From assembly GCA_013365325.1 (NCBI GenBank), contig JABVXV010000144.1:1-64000 (forward strand): a stretch of 64,000 bases of DNA, written 5' to 3'. This stretch comes from Dipetalonema caudispina (lineage: Eukaryota > Nematoda > Chromadorea > Rhabditida > Onchocercidae). This document shows positions 38,801-50,058 of the stretch, one piece after another. The position numbers and the translations under genes are program-made. The notes under the pieces were generated by a model that did no database searches, was not told the origin of the DNA, and saw only the letters and a program-made list of their open reading frames with translations. The stretch's first letter is position 1. Every line of letters begins with the position of its first letter.

Positions 38801-39245
38801 GTAAATTTTGAAGTAATAATTACAAAAAGAAAAAAAAAATTTCTTTAATTATAGAAATATTTCAAAATTAGGAAATTTCGCATCCAATACATTAATAATG
38901 AGGGCAGTATGTACATTATTATGGTATTGAATGAATTTTTAAAAAAAAAAAAAAAAAAAAATAATGAATTCTTAAAAAGAAATAAACAAAACACTGAACT
39001 ATCATCAATTAATAAATTTGTAATTTATGATGTAATAAGACAAAGTAAATTGGTTGCCTAATAAATTTATTACAATTCGAATAATTCATCGGAATTTAAT
39101 TTCACCGGAATTATTTTGATGCTCTTCAATGAACTTTTCAAAAATACGAAGAATTTTAATGATATTGCTAATATCATTGCCTATGTTCCTTTCTATTTAT
39201 TGTTTTATTTTTAAATGCAATATTCTATATTCCATAAATGAAAAT
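38801..39245. repeat. Segmental duplication, copy B, next to the Dispatched 3' end
   Basis: The partner of 37211-37640. It begins just beyond the Dispatched stop codon at 39434 on the transcript side and carries that gene's candidate poly(A) signal, so it may include the 3' UTR. Confidence 0.75.
39196..39201 (-). terminator. Candidate poly(A) signal for the Dispatched-family gene
   Basis: AATAAA on the minus strand about 235 bases after the stop at 39434, with a second AATAAA-like site a few bases further on. Confidence 0.35.
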
Positions 39246-39433
39246 AATATTTCTTTTCAAAAAAAGAAAGGAAATTTTTTGGAGCGTATTTTTGGAAAGG
39301 TTGTAAAATATCAACAGGCGATCGATACATTCACAAAAAAAAAAAAAAAGGAAGAATTTCATGCAATTAGTTTAAACGTTTCAAATTTTATGCTCCTTAC
39401 ATTTTCCGATTTCACAAATAACTACAAATTATG

Positions 39434-41733
39434 CTACATGAAGGATGATTTTTCTTTCATCGGTAAATTAATTTGCATAGTGGAATCATCACGACACAAT
39501 TCACAATTTACGCTTGATTGCAACGTAAAAGATAGAAGTGGTAGAAAGAAGAATGTAGCAAAAAGCCAACTAACACTGGCTAATGTCACCAAAAATACAC
39601 CAACCTGAAATATTTGTATTTACGAATGTTTATTTTGATGCTATTCTAAAATTTTATGTTTGAAAAAAAAAAAATTTATAAAAATTAAAATTATGCTATG
39701 AAATTGTTAACAAATAATGAAAAAAAAAAAGTGATAAAAAAAATTATAAAAATTACTTTTTTGAAAGTTAATTATTGTTAAAAATTTTCATTATATTTTT
39801 ATAACGACAAAAAAAAAAAATCAAGTTCAATAATTTCTTATAAATTTGATTCAAAAAAAAAAAAAAAAACTTATACCTGATGAAAAGCATGCGTTTCAGC
39901 AATTAACATTGAGCTACCAGCAGCAAAAGATGATAGAGCCGATAAACTAACCGGAATTACTGATTTACGAGCTGCTAACCAAATTCGATGTTTAGCACAA
40001 CCATTTCGTGGTATCGAAACACCATAATGAAGTGTAAAATCAAAAGATAAGCCAACAACAAGTACCAAAATAATTGCTTCAAGAACACCAATTACCCAAC
40101 CTAATGTTGTTACACAACCAACTGTTACAATAACAATACAACAAATTGTAGCTAATGCAATCAGTGATTTAAGTCGTAAATGAAGAAATGCAAAAATTGT
40201 AACAACAGAAAAGGATAGAAATAATGATTGACGACAATCGGTAATTATCGAATTTAATAAATCAAACCATATGCAAATTAATGTCCACTCTGTAGTATAC
40301 CAACCACCTGCAACAATTTATCTATTACATTCTGCATGAGTGATATTAGTGTAATTGAAGCAATACTTTGACTAATATAGATCTATGTACTATACTGATC
40401 AATTAATCCTTACAGATTTCTGAATGACCTAAAATAAGATTGAGGGAATAATTTAATGAAAAGATATGAGTACAATTAAAGAACCTTAAAAATTCTAGAA
40501 ATATTGAATTATTGTAATTTAAAAAAGCCTAGGAATTGTTGCAATTAAAGAAGCCTGATAATTCTAGCATACGGAATTGTTATATGTATCGGTAAGAAAG
40601 ATTCTTTTAAACTTACCATGATTCATATTACTAAATGAATGTCGTAATAGATCAAAAGAATGAGATAAATTTCTATATCGATGTGAATATTTGAGTTGTG
40701 TTGGTATCATTGCCGTATAACCAACTAAGTCAAAAGTTGCATTATCATATATTGGTGTATCGTTGTACTGTGTAAAAAGATATGTTGTTGATAGTCGGAT
40801 ACAATAGTCTGTTAAATTCTCTTGAAAATTTGAATCAGCAAAATTACAACATATTTTGGATGGTTCACAGGTAAAATTACGACTCCATGTAAGATATCTG
40901 AAATGTTATTTACATATAAATATGTAAATGTAAAGATTAGGATTTTTAGAAATTAAAAATTAAAATTTTATTTCAAATTGTGATTCGTACTTTACAATAT
41001 TTTTATCAATTTTTATTCATATTATAAGAAAGTTTTACCTTTCTGGCCAATATTGGCTTTCATGATTGACGAAATTTAATTCCCTATAGCCACGTAACTT
41101 CAATGCTAGCTCCTGTATATCGGTTGTATTTCGCAGTGAAAATCTAGGATCATGTTGCACTGAGGTTAATTTATCGGGTCGAAAGATACTTTGTGATGCA
41201 CGTGGTGTTAAACCCCAAACTAATCGTACAGCGATCGGAATTTGAAGCTTATTAGCAACAAATTCAAAATTCTTCTCTGCATTATTATCATACCATTCAT
41301 GTTCATTGGAATCGGTGAAAAGTTGCAATGGATTATATGGTGGAAATTGTAGATTAGCATAGGTAAGATAGGACATAGCAGCAACAATAGCAGTTAATGA
41401 TGAAATCCAAATGTAACGACCCGATACGATGACAAATGGTAGTAAATCACGCATCAAATAATTAAGTTTAGAAAATATACGCCAAGATATGCAACGTTGA
41501 ATGTAACGATCCTGGAATATAAGCATTGCTGGAAGAAGTGATATTTCCAGCAAATAGTTGAATACTAACGTAATACCGGCGAATAATCCAAAACATCTGC
41601 AAATTTTAAAGTATTTGAAATTAAATCGATTGAGGCATTTATTTGACAGATAGAAATAAATAACCTAAATAATTTAAAAAGTAATTTCAGCTAAAATATG
41701 ACAATTTTTCGTTCTCTCTGTAAATTATTTCTA

Positions 41734-41773
<40 letters not shown>

Positions 41774-44700
41774 AATGAATTAAAATATATAAACATACTT
41801 AATCATTCAAAAAATTTCACTTAATTTTTATCCTTTTAAAATGGTTAAATTTTTAAAAAAATAAAAAATTTCTATTTAATAATATTTGTATATGATGAAA
41901 TGTTTAAATGATTAATTTTAATTCTATTTAAAGAAATAAAATTATAACTAACCGAAAAACAACAACACTGCTAAGAATATTGGTAAAAAATGGTACAGCT
42001 GTTGATGCAGAAGTTAATAGCATAGCACTAGTTGTATGTGATAAACATTGATAAATATTTTCTATTGTTACATCATTTGGAAATGAATTTAACAATACAA
42101 ATGCATCATCTGATCCAATTGCAAGCAAAAGAACAAATGTTATCAAATTTAAAAGTGGAAAATTGATTGTAAATAGTGAATAAATTGCTAATGCAGTTAA
42201 AACTGATGCAAATAACATGAAAGCAACTGTGATACAATAGAAAATATTTAATGAATATAGGAAGACGATTAAGAATACGGAAAATGCAGCACCACAAGCA
42301 AGAAGAGAATCACGCTTGGCACCATCATAAAGAAGATCACGTTTAATATCCATTGATAAGCCTAGAATATATGTAAATGAAATTGTAGTAATTAGCTGTT
42401 CTCATTAGATTAATGATATAAAAATTATTTCATTTTTCCTCATTGATAATTAATTTGTAATCATTTATCAACTATACAATTCATTTATCAATGAATTTCC
42501 TTTTTTGATATTTTTTTCTAAAATTAATTTTAAACGTTTTAAAATTTAAATAAAATAAAAAATTAAAATATTTTTTTACTTAAATAAAATAAAGAATAAA
42601 AATGAAAGAAAAAGCAACATTTCTACAAATGAGTGTAATAATTGATATTCATTGATAAGTGTAAAATATAATTAAAAAGTTTAAATATGTTTATTTACCT
42701 TTTAGTATAAATTTTCGATGTTGCATTGAAAAGTTTCTGAGGGCATTTTGCAAATTTAAATAATTCTGTACGGTTCCATGATAAAAACCTTGTGAACGAT
42801 AACCAGATGATGTAAAAATTGGTAAGAATCCATTGATATAAATTGGTTTAGCATAAAGATTTTTTGGTAAAATTCGATAAAATATATCAAAGATCATTTG
42901 AGTCGAACAATTCTTGGGAACATTAGAGCACTGAGGACAATCCAAGTAACAATCACGACGACAGTTAATAATTTCACGACGATACGATCGACAATAATCA
43001 ATGATAGCATGAGCAGATTGTACATCATATTCAGTAAGAAATGAACAATTAGTGAGAAAATTTGGTGACAAGCAAGATAAGTAATTCGGTAAACTCCATA
43101 TATTCCTGAAACATTTTAGGATTTAAAACTTACCATAAAAGAAATTACGGAACAAGTTTCCGGTTTGATTCACAGTTTACAAGATAAGCATTTCCCTAAT
43201 CTTCAAAGGTAAATACGTTAGTCGTAAATTGAAATCTAAATTTAGCGTATCTTATTATATTTGCAGCTGACAAAGAGTAGTCAGGTAACAATAATAATAG
43301 TAATTATTATTATTACTATTATTATCATTATTAATATTATTGTATTATTATTATTATTATTATTATTGATAATTACAATAATAATAATTAATAATAATAT
43401 TAATAATAATAATAATAAATGTTGAGAAAGATCGCAGAAACTCAATGTATCTTAAGGATTTAAAATTTTCGTAGTGAGAATTCGAAATTGTAACACGAAA
43501 TATTTGTTAAACATCCCATATTAATAGTTTTTATAATTAGGAGAGAATAAATTGAAAAGTTTGCATATTGATTTTTGGTCTATTTGGATTTAGAATTTGA
43601 ACTTTTAAGCGATACATTATTTGTTTCCATTTTATCTTTCTATTTTACTTTTTTCTTCTCATCACCTTAATAATTAAAATATTATGAAAAAAGTCCAAAA
43701 GTCAGTATTGATGTATATGTAATCAGTATTCATATATCCTTCTAATATCAATCTATGAGTAATCTTCTATTAATGATAATGGAAATGATCATTCATATGA
43801 TAATAATAATAATAATGAATATGAACAATAAGGGAAAAATGGATGAGGCTATGATTGCCTTTTAAAATGATAGCTTCTGCTAATTCCAATCTTGAAGTAA
43901 AATATCCAAAAGTATCTGATGGTTCTTATAGTCCTATAAATGATAATGGTCATTTAGTCCATTCCATTTTACCTGTCTCTTTTATCTGGCTTCATCATTT
44001 CTCCTTTAATTGTCCTTTTCGTTCAATACTTAACTTCTTCTGGGTCAGAATTCAAGCTATATATTCTAAAACTTTAATTTGAAATATTTAGTAGGTTGTA
44101 CAAATCATGTACTGTGTCTAATCATATTTATAATATAATGTAATCACATTTAGTACTTGTACTTTCAATAGTACAATAATCAATTAATCATTAAATAATT
44201 ACTTCATAAATGATTTCCATAGTATAGTCAACTGTAACCTACAGGAAATCCTTCCATCATTCTCAGTAAAATGTTGCAAATAGCTGATGTAAACTTTGAA
44301 AATATATCCAAATTTTCTTTGTCAACAAATATTATGCAAATTTTAAATAGTAATTTTCTTCATAGTTAGCTAATTGTTGACTTAAATTTTACCCAAGAAG
44401 GGTCAGAATTCAAACATTTAACTTTTAATGGTGAGTTTCCAACTAATTCCGGATAAAAATGCCTGTGATGGATTTCTTTTTTCCTTTTTTGAGCATGTCT
44501 ATCTCTTTCTTATCTCTTTGTTTAAAATTCAAGTAATCCATTATCTCAAGAAATCTAGAAATCAAGAATTTTGTTGACACTATGACCTATATTAAAAAAG
44601 GAAAAAGTCGGCTGATTTCTTCCGGTTCAGAACTTTCTGAAAATGAATAGAAAAGCTTTTCACTTTTACAGTTTTAGTATGTTTAATTTCCGACAAATAA

Positions 44701-47700
44701 TTGATTCTTAATCCATTTGAAATGATTTTCTCTGATAACCATTAATCTTTTATCAAGGTGACCTTTAAATAACCTTCGACCCTATTTTGGTTCGATAATT
44801 CTTTTATAATATTTTCCCTATCAAAAATATTCCTCTAACATTGTGGAAAAGTATAACAATTTTTTGCCCATTTCATGGATTCCTTCATTGTTGAAATGAA
44901 AGAAACTGAAAAGAAAAAAAAAAGGAAAATTTTGATCGGAATATAATCTTTGTGCTATTTTAAAATATTTCCAATTTTTCAATCAAAGAATAAATATGGT
45001 AGTAAAACGATCAATTGGTAATCTCCATGTTTAAAATAAACCAAAATCAATGAGTATTGCTGGATGGTATAAGTGCCAGTTGCCTTATTATAGATGTAAA
45101 ATTAATAATCCAGGATTTTATAAAATGCCTTCAACATTGTAAAAGTTAATAAATTCATGAATTGATGATTATCCGAGAAATATTTCCAACAATTTATGCA
45201 TATCATAATTCCGGTTTTTTTAATGAAAAACTCGTAAAAATATTCCCTTCAGCATTATAAAGTGCAAAGTTTTTTTTTTTTTTTTTTTTTTTTTCCTCTT
45301 CTCAAAAGCAATTTTACGCATGAAAATTACTTTTTGAATTTCTCTCTCTCTCTCTCTCTCTCTCTTTCTCACCTCATCGTTTTCCGATTGCCCTGAACTC
45401 TTTGACGTATAATTACAAAATGATGAGGAATGATTTTTCATACAAAAAAAATGATTTAATTTCAAAAAAAAAAAAAAAAAAAAAAAGAAAAAAAAAACCA
45501 CAAAAACCTGTACGGTGTCATATTAGCAAATAATTGCAATTCATTGTTGAGAGAGGTATGCAATGAACATAGCATTTTGAGGTAGTCAAGGTCAAATAAG
45601 TCATCGTAGGAGTTCACTTCCACAACGAATTGTGTCAAATGATCCACTGGAAATATTGTTGGATAAATTTTTTCAATTGAGATATATCAATTAAATTTTT
45701 TATTTCTAGTTTAATTAGCTGTTAATTGTGGTATTGGTGAAAAATTGAAATTATTTGCTATGAAAAACTGGAAATTTCATATGTATGAGGATTATTTTGC
45801 TCTAATATTTGGAATGAATTAGTTAGTATTAACCCAATTTGAAAATGTTACATTTAGAAGTTACAGAAAATTTACAGAAACTTTTCATTTTTGTATTAAA
45901 TTGGATATTATTTTCAAGATATCATTAATTTCGATAATTTTCTCATTTAAATTTGAAAACTTTTAAAAAAATTTCAAAAAATTTATCATTAATGGAAATG
46001 AAATATCACTCCGATATGTATATACTTTTTACTTGATGATATATTAAAAGTGCTTTTCTTTTTTTTTGCTCATTTCCATTGAATTTAATCCGGTTAAAAG
46101 AAGATATTTCCGGAAACTTTTAATAAATCAAAAAGATAGTAGATACTACTAATTAATTTGCTATTTTAATAATATCTTCTATCCAAAATACTTCTTTCTA
46201 CTGATTACAATTCAAGCAGTAAAAGCATTAATTCACTGCTAATTTCAACATAATTTTAATCTAATCCTTGCCAAAATTTAATTTTTCTTAGCTAATTTAA
46301 TTTTTATTTTAATTTAGAAGAATGAAAAGATTTACTTCCTGGAATAGCCGTTTCATAGCATGCTACTTGACCAAATGTATTCAATAATTCATCAGCCCAA
46401 GAACGCTTTAAACGATTTTTTCTTATTGTTGTCGTATTTGATAAAACAACTCGATTACCCATTTGCATATTCCATGTTATTTTTTCCCACGTTAATCTTG
46501 GCCCTGAATATTCCGTATCACGTGTATCAAAACCCTGTAAACGTAGATTAGTCTTATTGCTCTCATTTCGTTGATTATTACGAATTGGATGATATAATGA
46601 ATATGATTTAATTGGAATTCATATTAAAAAATCATTTCTAAACAATGGAAATCCTTTAATTCATTTCATGAATTCATTTTGAAATAATTTTTCCTAAACA
46701 AAAATTGATTAATTTATAATTAATTTTCCAATAATATTATGATATTTTTTAAAAAAGAAAGTTTGACTAATTTTTCAACATTATATGCAAATATACATAA
46801 AGGTAATAAAAATAATTATTGATATTTTTTTTTCTATTGTTATTACCAAATTAATATTTTTCATTTGATGTTTGTTTTAACCTTTATATTTTTACATATC
46901 TTTCAGTTCAGTCTATCTTTTTGATTAAAATGTGAAGATAAGCGTTTTCATACGTGTACTTACGTGAAATTATTAAGAAGTAAAACTAAATGGTTGTCTG
47001 TTTTACATTTATTTTCTAAAATTTGAATGGCATAAAATGATGTTAACCCGTCAGCAATTATTTAACAGTTTTTCACCATTTATGCAGTCTGTTTCAAATT
47101 TGAAAAGAAACGTTAAATTCCAGGTCAAGGTCAAAAAAAAAAAAAAAATAAAATTCTTTAATGAATAATGCAACCAACAGAAGTTGATGTTAAAAATCGT
47201 TTTAAATATGACGGGAATTAGTTGTATAAAAATTGATAATCTTTAACATTCTACTCATCAAATGAAGAAAAATACATTAGCAAATTCTGTTTTCCCGATG
47301 TATCGCGGTAAATATAAGGTATATTGGAGATCTAAATTAACAGATTATAGTAAATGACTTATTTACTTAAATACTATTCTTTGCATTTTAATTATAAGAA
47401 AATATTTACAACAATTCAGTGACAAAAAAAAAAAAGAAAAATGAAAGAAATATTTTTGCTTTAAATGGCATACAATTATCACTTGCAATTTTTATTTGAT
47501 TACAATTTCGTTGATGAATATTTGAAATCAATTCATGTATCAAAATTCATTGAGAGAAGATTATTAGTGAAATTAAAATTATTTCCTCCCCCTCCCCCTC
47601 CCCCACCCCCCCAACCATTCCTTGCATCAAAATTAGGTAAACACTCAAAACATTCACTCAGCAAATTTCAATTATAAAAGCCTATTCTACATTTATGCAT

Positions 47701-48940
47701 CATTTCAATCGAAATATTGTAAAACTCTAACAGTCAGGCATCTGTTGAATGCATGGATTTAATTTCACTTTTCAATGACATCTTTTAAAATTTGTTGAAG
47801 TGGTGAAATATACAAACCCATATTTCCCCCTGCTTCTCTTTCGGTAAATAATATATTTCGATTGTATAATGGGTAAATGTATACTTTTGCATACAAATAC
47901 AAATTTAGTATGCTTTTTTTTTTTTTTTTTTTAGAAAATGATGCTGAAAATTTATGATATAAATCGAAGCTTAAATATCATTTAGTGATATTATTCACTA
48001 CTATATCGTGGTATTTTTTTTTTTTTTTTTTTTTTAGATATAAATTATACGAGAAATTCATTATTATTTAGGTTAAATTATGTAAGATTTCGATTAGTGA
48101 ATTATTGATGAAATTCAATAACTGATGAATGAATGAATAAAATCTAACAAATATAACAAAGGAAAAATCAAAATGCAATGAAATGAATGAAAAGTGTGTT
48201 ATTTGAGATTTCTCATATTTTTGAAATATTCAATTTTTTGAAAATATTTGAAATTAACGGATACTTAAATCTTTCCGATTTTAAAGATTTCAAAAGAGCA
48301 TTTTTTTTTTCAATCAGTATATGTGTATCTATCGTAACAATGGAAATCCGAATTCCTTTTCCATTTATTAATTCATTTCAAGTATCAACAAGTTTGTCCA
48401 TGTCTCCTTGATCGTAAATATAAAATTTAAACTTCCATCTAAGCCACTTTTTTCCATCAAAAAATTAAAAGTGTTACTCAAAATTAGCATTTTATGAGTA
48501 AATTTGAACGTAAAATCAATAACCACTGAACAATCACTGATTAATTAAAAATAAAATACTTAGGAAAAGAAGAATAAAATTAGTGAATGGCAACCAAAAA
48601 GAATTTACAAAAAAAAAAAAAAAGGAAAAAATAATGCATCATACTCAAAATTACCTCTATCAAATATGAAAATAAATAATTAATTATAAAAATATACGAA
48701 AAAAGAAAAAAGTAAAAAGGAAAAGGAAATTACAAAAAAAAAAAAAAAAAAAAAAAAACTTACGGTTTCAGGATTTTGATTAATTTGTAAAGGATTTAAG
48801 AATAATACAATTATAGGTAAAATTGTCGTTATAATAGATGTAACAAGTAGGATAGTACCCGGATAATTGAATAAAAATTTAGAATAACCAGTTAGCAAAT
48901 TATGAAAAATACCACCACTGTTAATTTTATCCATTATCAT
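39434..48940 (-). CDS. Dispatched-family RND transporter (CHE-14/PTD-2-like)
   Basis: Nine phase-consistent exons give 923 aa: 48940-48764, 46534-46336, 45646-45508, 43105-42699, 42361-41953, 41596-41039, 40897-40617, 40307-39877 and 39604-39434. Order: an N-terminal membrane segment (about 24-48); the Dispatched-type GFDTRDTEYSGPRLTW; a Cys-rich first extracellular domain with N-glycosylation sequons; a sterol-sensing-domain bundle (about 327-480) with IGSDDAF (D392, D393); a second extracellular domain (about 515-725); and a second bundle with GLSFDFTLHYGV (D813). Acidic residues at these two sites drive cation coupling in RND/Dispatched proteins. CFGLFAGITLVFNYLLEISL and the TM10 motif place it in Dispatched rather than Patched. 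Dispatched releases lipid-modified Hedgehog; in Caenorhabditis elegans, which lacks a canonical Hedgehog, CHE-14 acts in apical secretion and cuticle formation. Whether this is the CHE-14 or PTD-2 orthologue cannot be told here. An in-frame Met two codons later (48934) is an alternative start. Confidence 0.93.
41737..41772. repeat. Poly-A tract, 36 bases
   Basis: One of the longest homopolymers in the window, in Dispatched intron 5. On the transcribed strand it is poly-U in the pre-mRNA, well upstream of the acceptor at 41597. Confidence 0.95.
43120..43208 (+). other. Exon-like ORF antisense inside Dispatched intron 3
   Basis: A 29-codon plus-strand frame bounded by an acceptor (CATTTTAG) and a donor (AG/GTAAAT). 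It reads DLKLTIKEITEQVSGLIHSL followed by QDKHFPNLQ, a balanced amphipathic composition. It begins only about 12 bases from the acceptor of Dispatched exon 4 on the other strand. Splicing to the next acceptor (TTTGCAG at 43260-43266) would give an immediate in-frame stop. No family was recognised. It may belong to a nested antisense gene, a relic, or be chance. Confidence 0.3.
43288..43419. repeat. (ATT)n/(AAT)n inverted microsatellite
   Basis: ATT-type triplets (about 43302-43367) are followed by AAT-type triplets (about 43376-43419), so the two arms are reverse complements and could fold into a long hairpin. It lies in Dispatched intron 3. Confidence 0.85.
43821..44080 (+). other. Coding-like plus-strand frames in Dispatched intron 3
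   Basis: A short frame, MNNKGKMDEAMIAF, starts at 43821 and ends in a TAA at 43863. The next frame begins with the Met at 43867 and continues as MIASANSNLEVKYPKVSDGS to a stop at 44080. One base change would fuse them. The first half has unusually little of the Ile/Asn/Phe bias of random ORFs here. No family was recognised. Confidence 0.2.
45340..45370. repeat. (CT)n microsatellite
   Basis: CT dinucleotides in Dispatched intron 3, between poly-T (45270-45294) and poly-A (45464-45497) tracts, close to exon 3. Confidence 0.95.
47585..47614 (-). other. G-quadruplex-capable G-tract in Dispatched intron 1
   Basis: Four C-runs on the plus strand (47588-47592, 47594-47598, 47600-47604, 47606-47612) separated by single bases. 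On the minus strand, which is the sense strand of the Dispatched gene, this is four G-runs of at least five with one-base loops, so both the DNA and the unspliced RNA could form a G-quadruplex. The poly-Pro ORF on the plus strand is a by-product. Confidence 0.85.
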
Positions 48941-50058
48941 TTTTTTTCGTTAGCAAAATTATCAAGGATGAATTTATTGATACAATAATAATAATAATAA
49001 CTACAACTATCAGATGATGATGATGATGATAATAATGAGAGGAATAGTCCACGATCCAATCCTGCATTCATTCGATCGTTAGGTATCGGATGGATAGATA
49101 GATGGTTGAATGGTTAGATGGATAGATGGATGAATGACTGGATGGTATACGATGAACTTTTCTCGTAGTGCCGTTTGCACCACGCCTACTAAATTGCCTG
49201 TTGATTAACGAATTTATACTCTTCTTGATCATCAATTATGATCGTTTTTGGATAGTATTGAAGTATGATGAATAATATCATTACCTATTTTATCCTTTCT
49301 TTTCAATATCCTTTTTAAAAGATATGATCATTGACTATTTTAAAGTATATTACTTGAAAAGTTTTTTTTTTTTTTTTTTTTTTTAACATACAAATATTTG
49401 TGTAATTATTATTACTTACATATATAAATTAATGAAATGTTACATGGAAACAACTGTAATAACTGAGAAGAAAAAAGAAAAGAAATAAAGGAAAAGCTAA
49501 ACCGGATCAGATTTTCTTTTCTTCTTTCTTCCCTCTAAATGAAAGTTTTCTTCTTTTTTTTTTTTTTTTTTGAACTCAACGATAGTTGAAAACTTCATGT
49601 AGAGAATTTTTTTACAACTTTAAACAAACATAGCAATAAGAAATTATGATTTCTTAAATTAAATCATGATACGGTATTGCAATTTATCAGCTCCATGAAA
49701 ATTGACGTTTCTATGTTCGTAACTTGTTTGTTGAATACGCTTCAATTTTATTTTAATCATCTCAAAAGTGTTATGAACATGGAAAAGAGTTGAATTTTTT
49801 AATAATCATCACCTATCAACAGTCTTTATGCAATAAACGATCAGATATATCTTCCAATTATTAAGCGATCAAATGTCAGCTATCAATTTTATAGCAAGTA
49901 TAAGATAAAGAAAAGTACTCTATAAAACATGAAATATAAACCGAATCCCCTATCACAAAACTTATTAACTCTTATAAAACGTTATTGCATTAGACGAAAG
50001 ACTACACCAATAAAACAGATTTCAAGAAAAAAGAAAAATAATGAATGCAATGATAATT
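48941..50058. other. Spacer between Dispatched and metaxin genes
   Basis: Both neighbours are on the minus strand, so this is the Dispatched 5' flank and the metaxin 3' flank. It contains GAT repeats (49016-49031), a GATA/GATG microsatellite (49088-49145) and a poly-T run (49363-49384). A candidate metaxin poly(A) signal (AATAAA on the minus strand) is at 49747-49752. No gene was seen. Confidence 0.6.
49088..49145. repeat. GATA/GATG microsatellite in the Dispatched 5' flank
   Basis: Irregular GATA, GATG and GAATG units about 150-200 bases upstream of the Dispatched start codon. Confidence 0.85.

Larger units (their letters stand above)
33493..39433. other. Intergenic spacer with a diverged duplication
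   Basis: No complete gene was recognised. The stretch holds many poly-A/poly-T tracts, a 20-bp triplicate (37992-38051), and two diverged copies of a ~435-bp segment (37211-37640 and 38801-39245). A short plus-strand frame beginning MADDVDSIYFY at about 37551 and a donor-flanked MGIIKMS frame near 35674 are too short to call. Confidence 0.5.

Noticed and set aside
39129..39608. A 159-codon plus-strand ORF, the longest continuous ORF after the Dispatched exons
   Set aside because: Its second half is the antisense of the last Dispatched exon (39604-39434), which has correct phase, splice site and stop. The first half is A/T-rich noise.
47465..47677. Plus-strand ORF with a poly-Pro run
   Set aside because: The Pro run comes only from the C-rich tract at 47585-47614. 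It lies in a Dispatched intron on the opposite strand and shows no family features.
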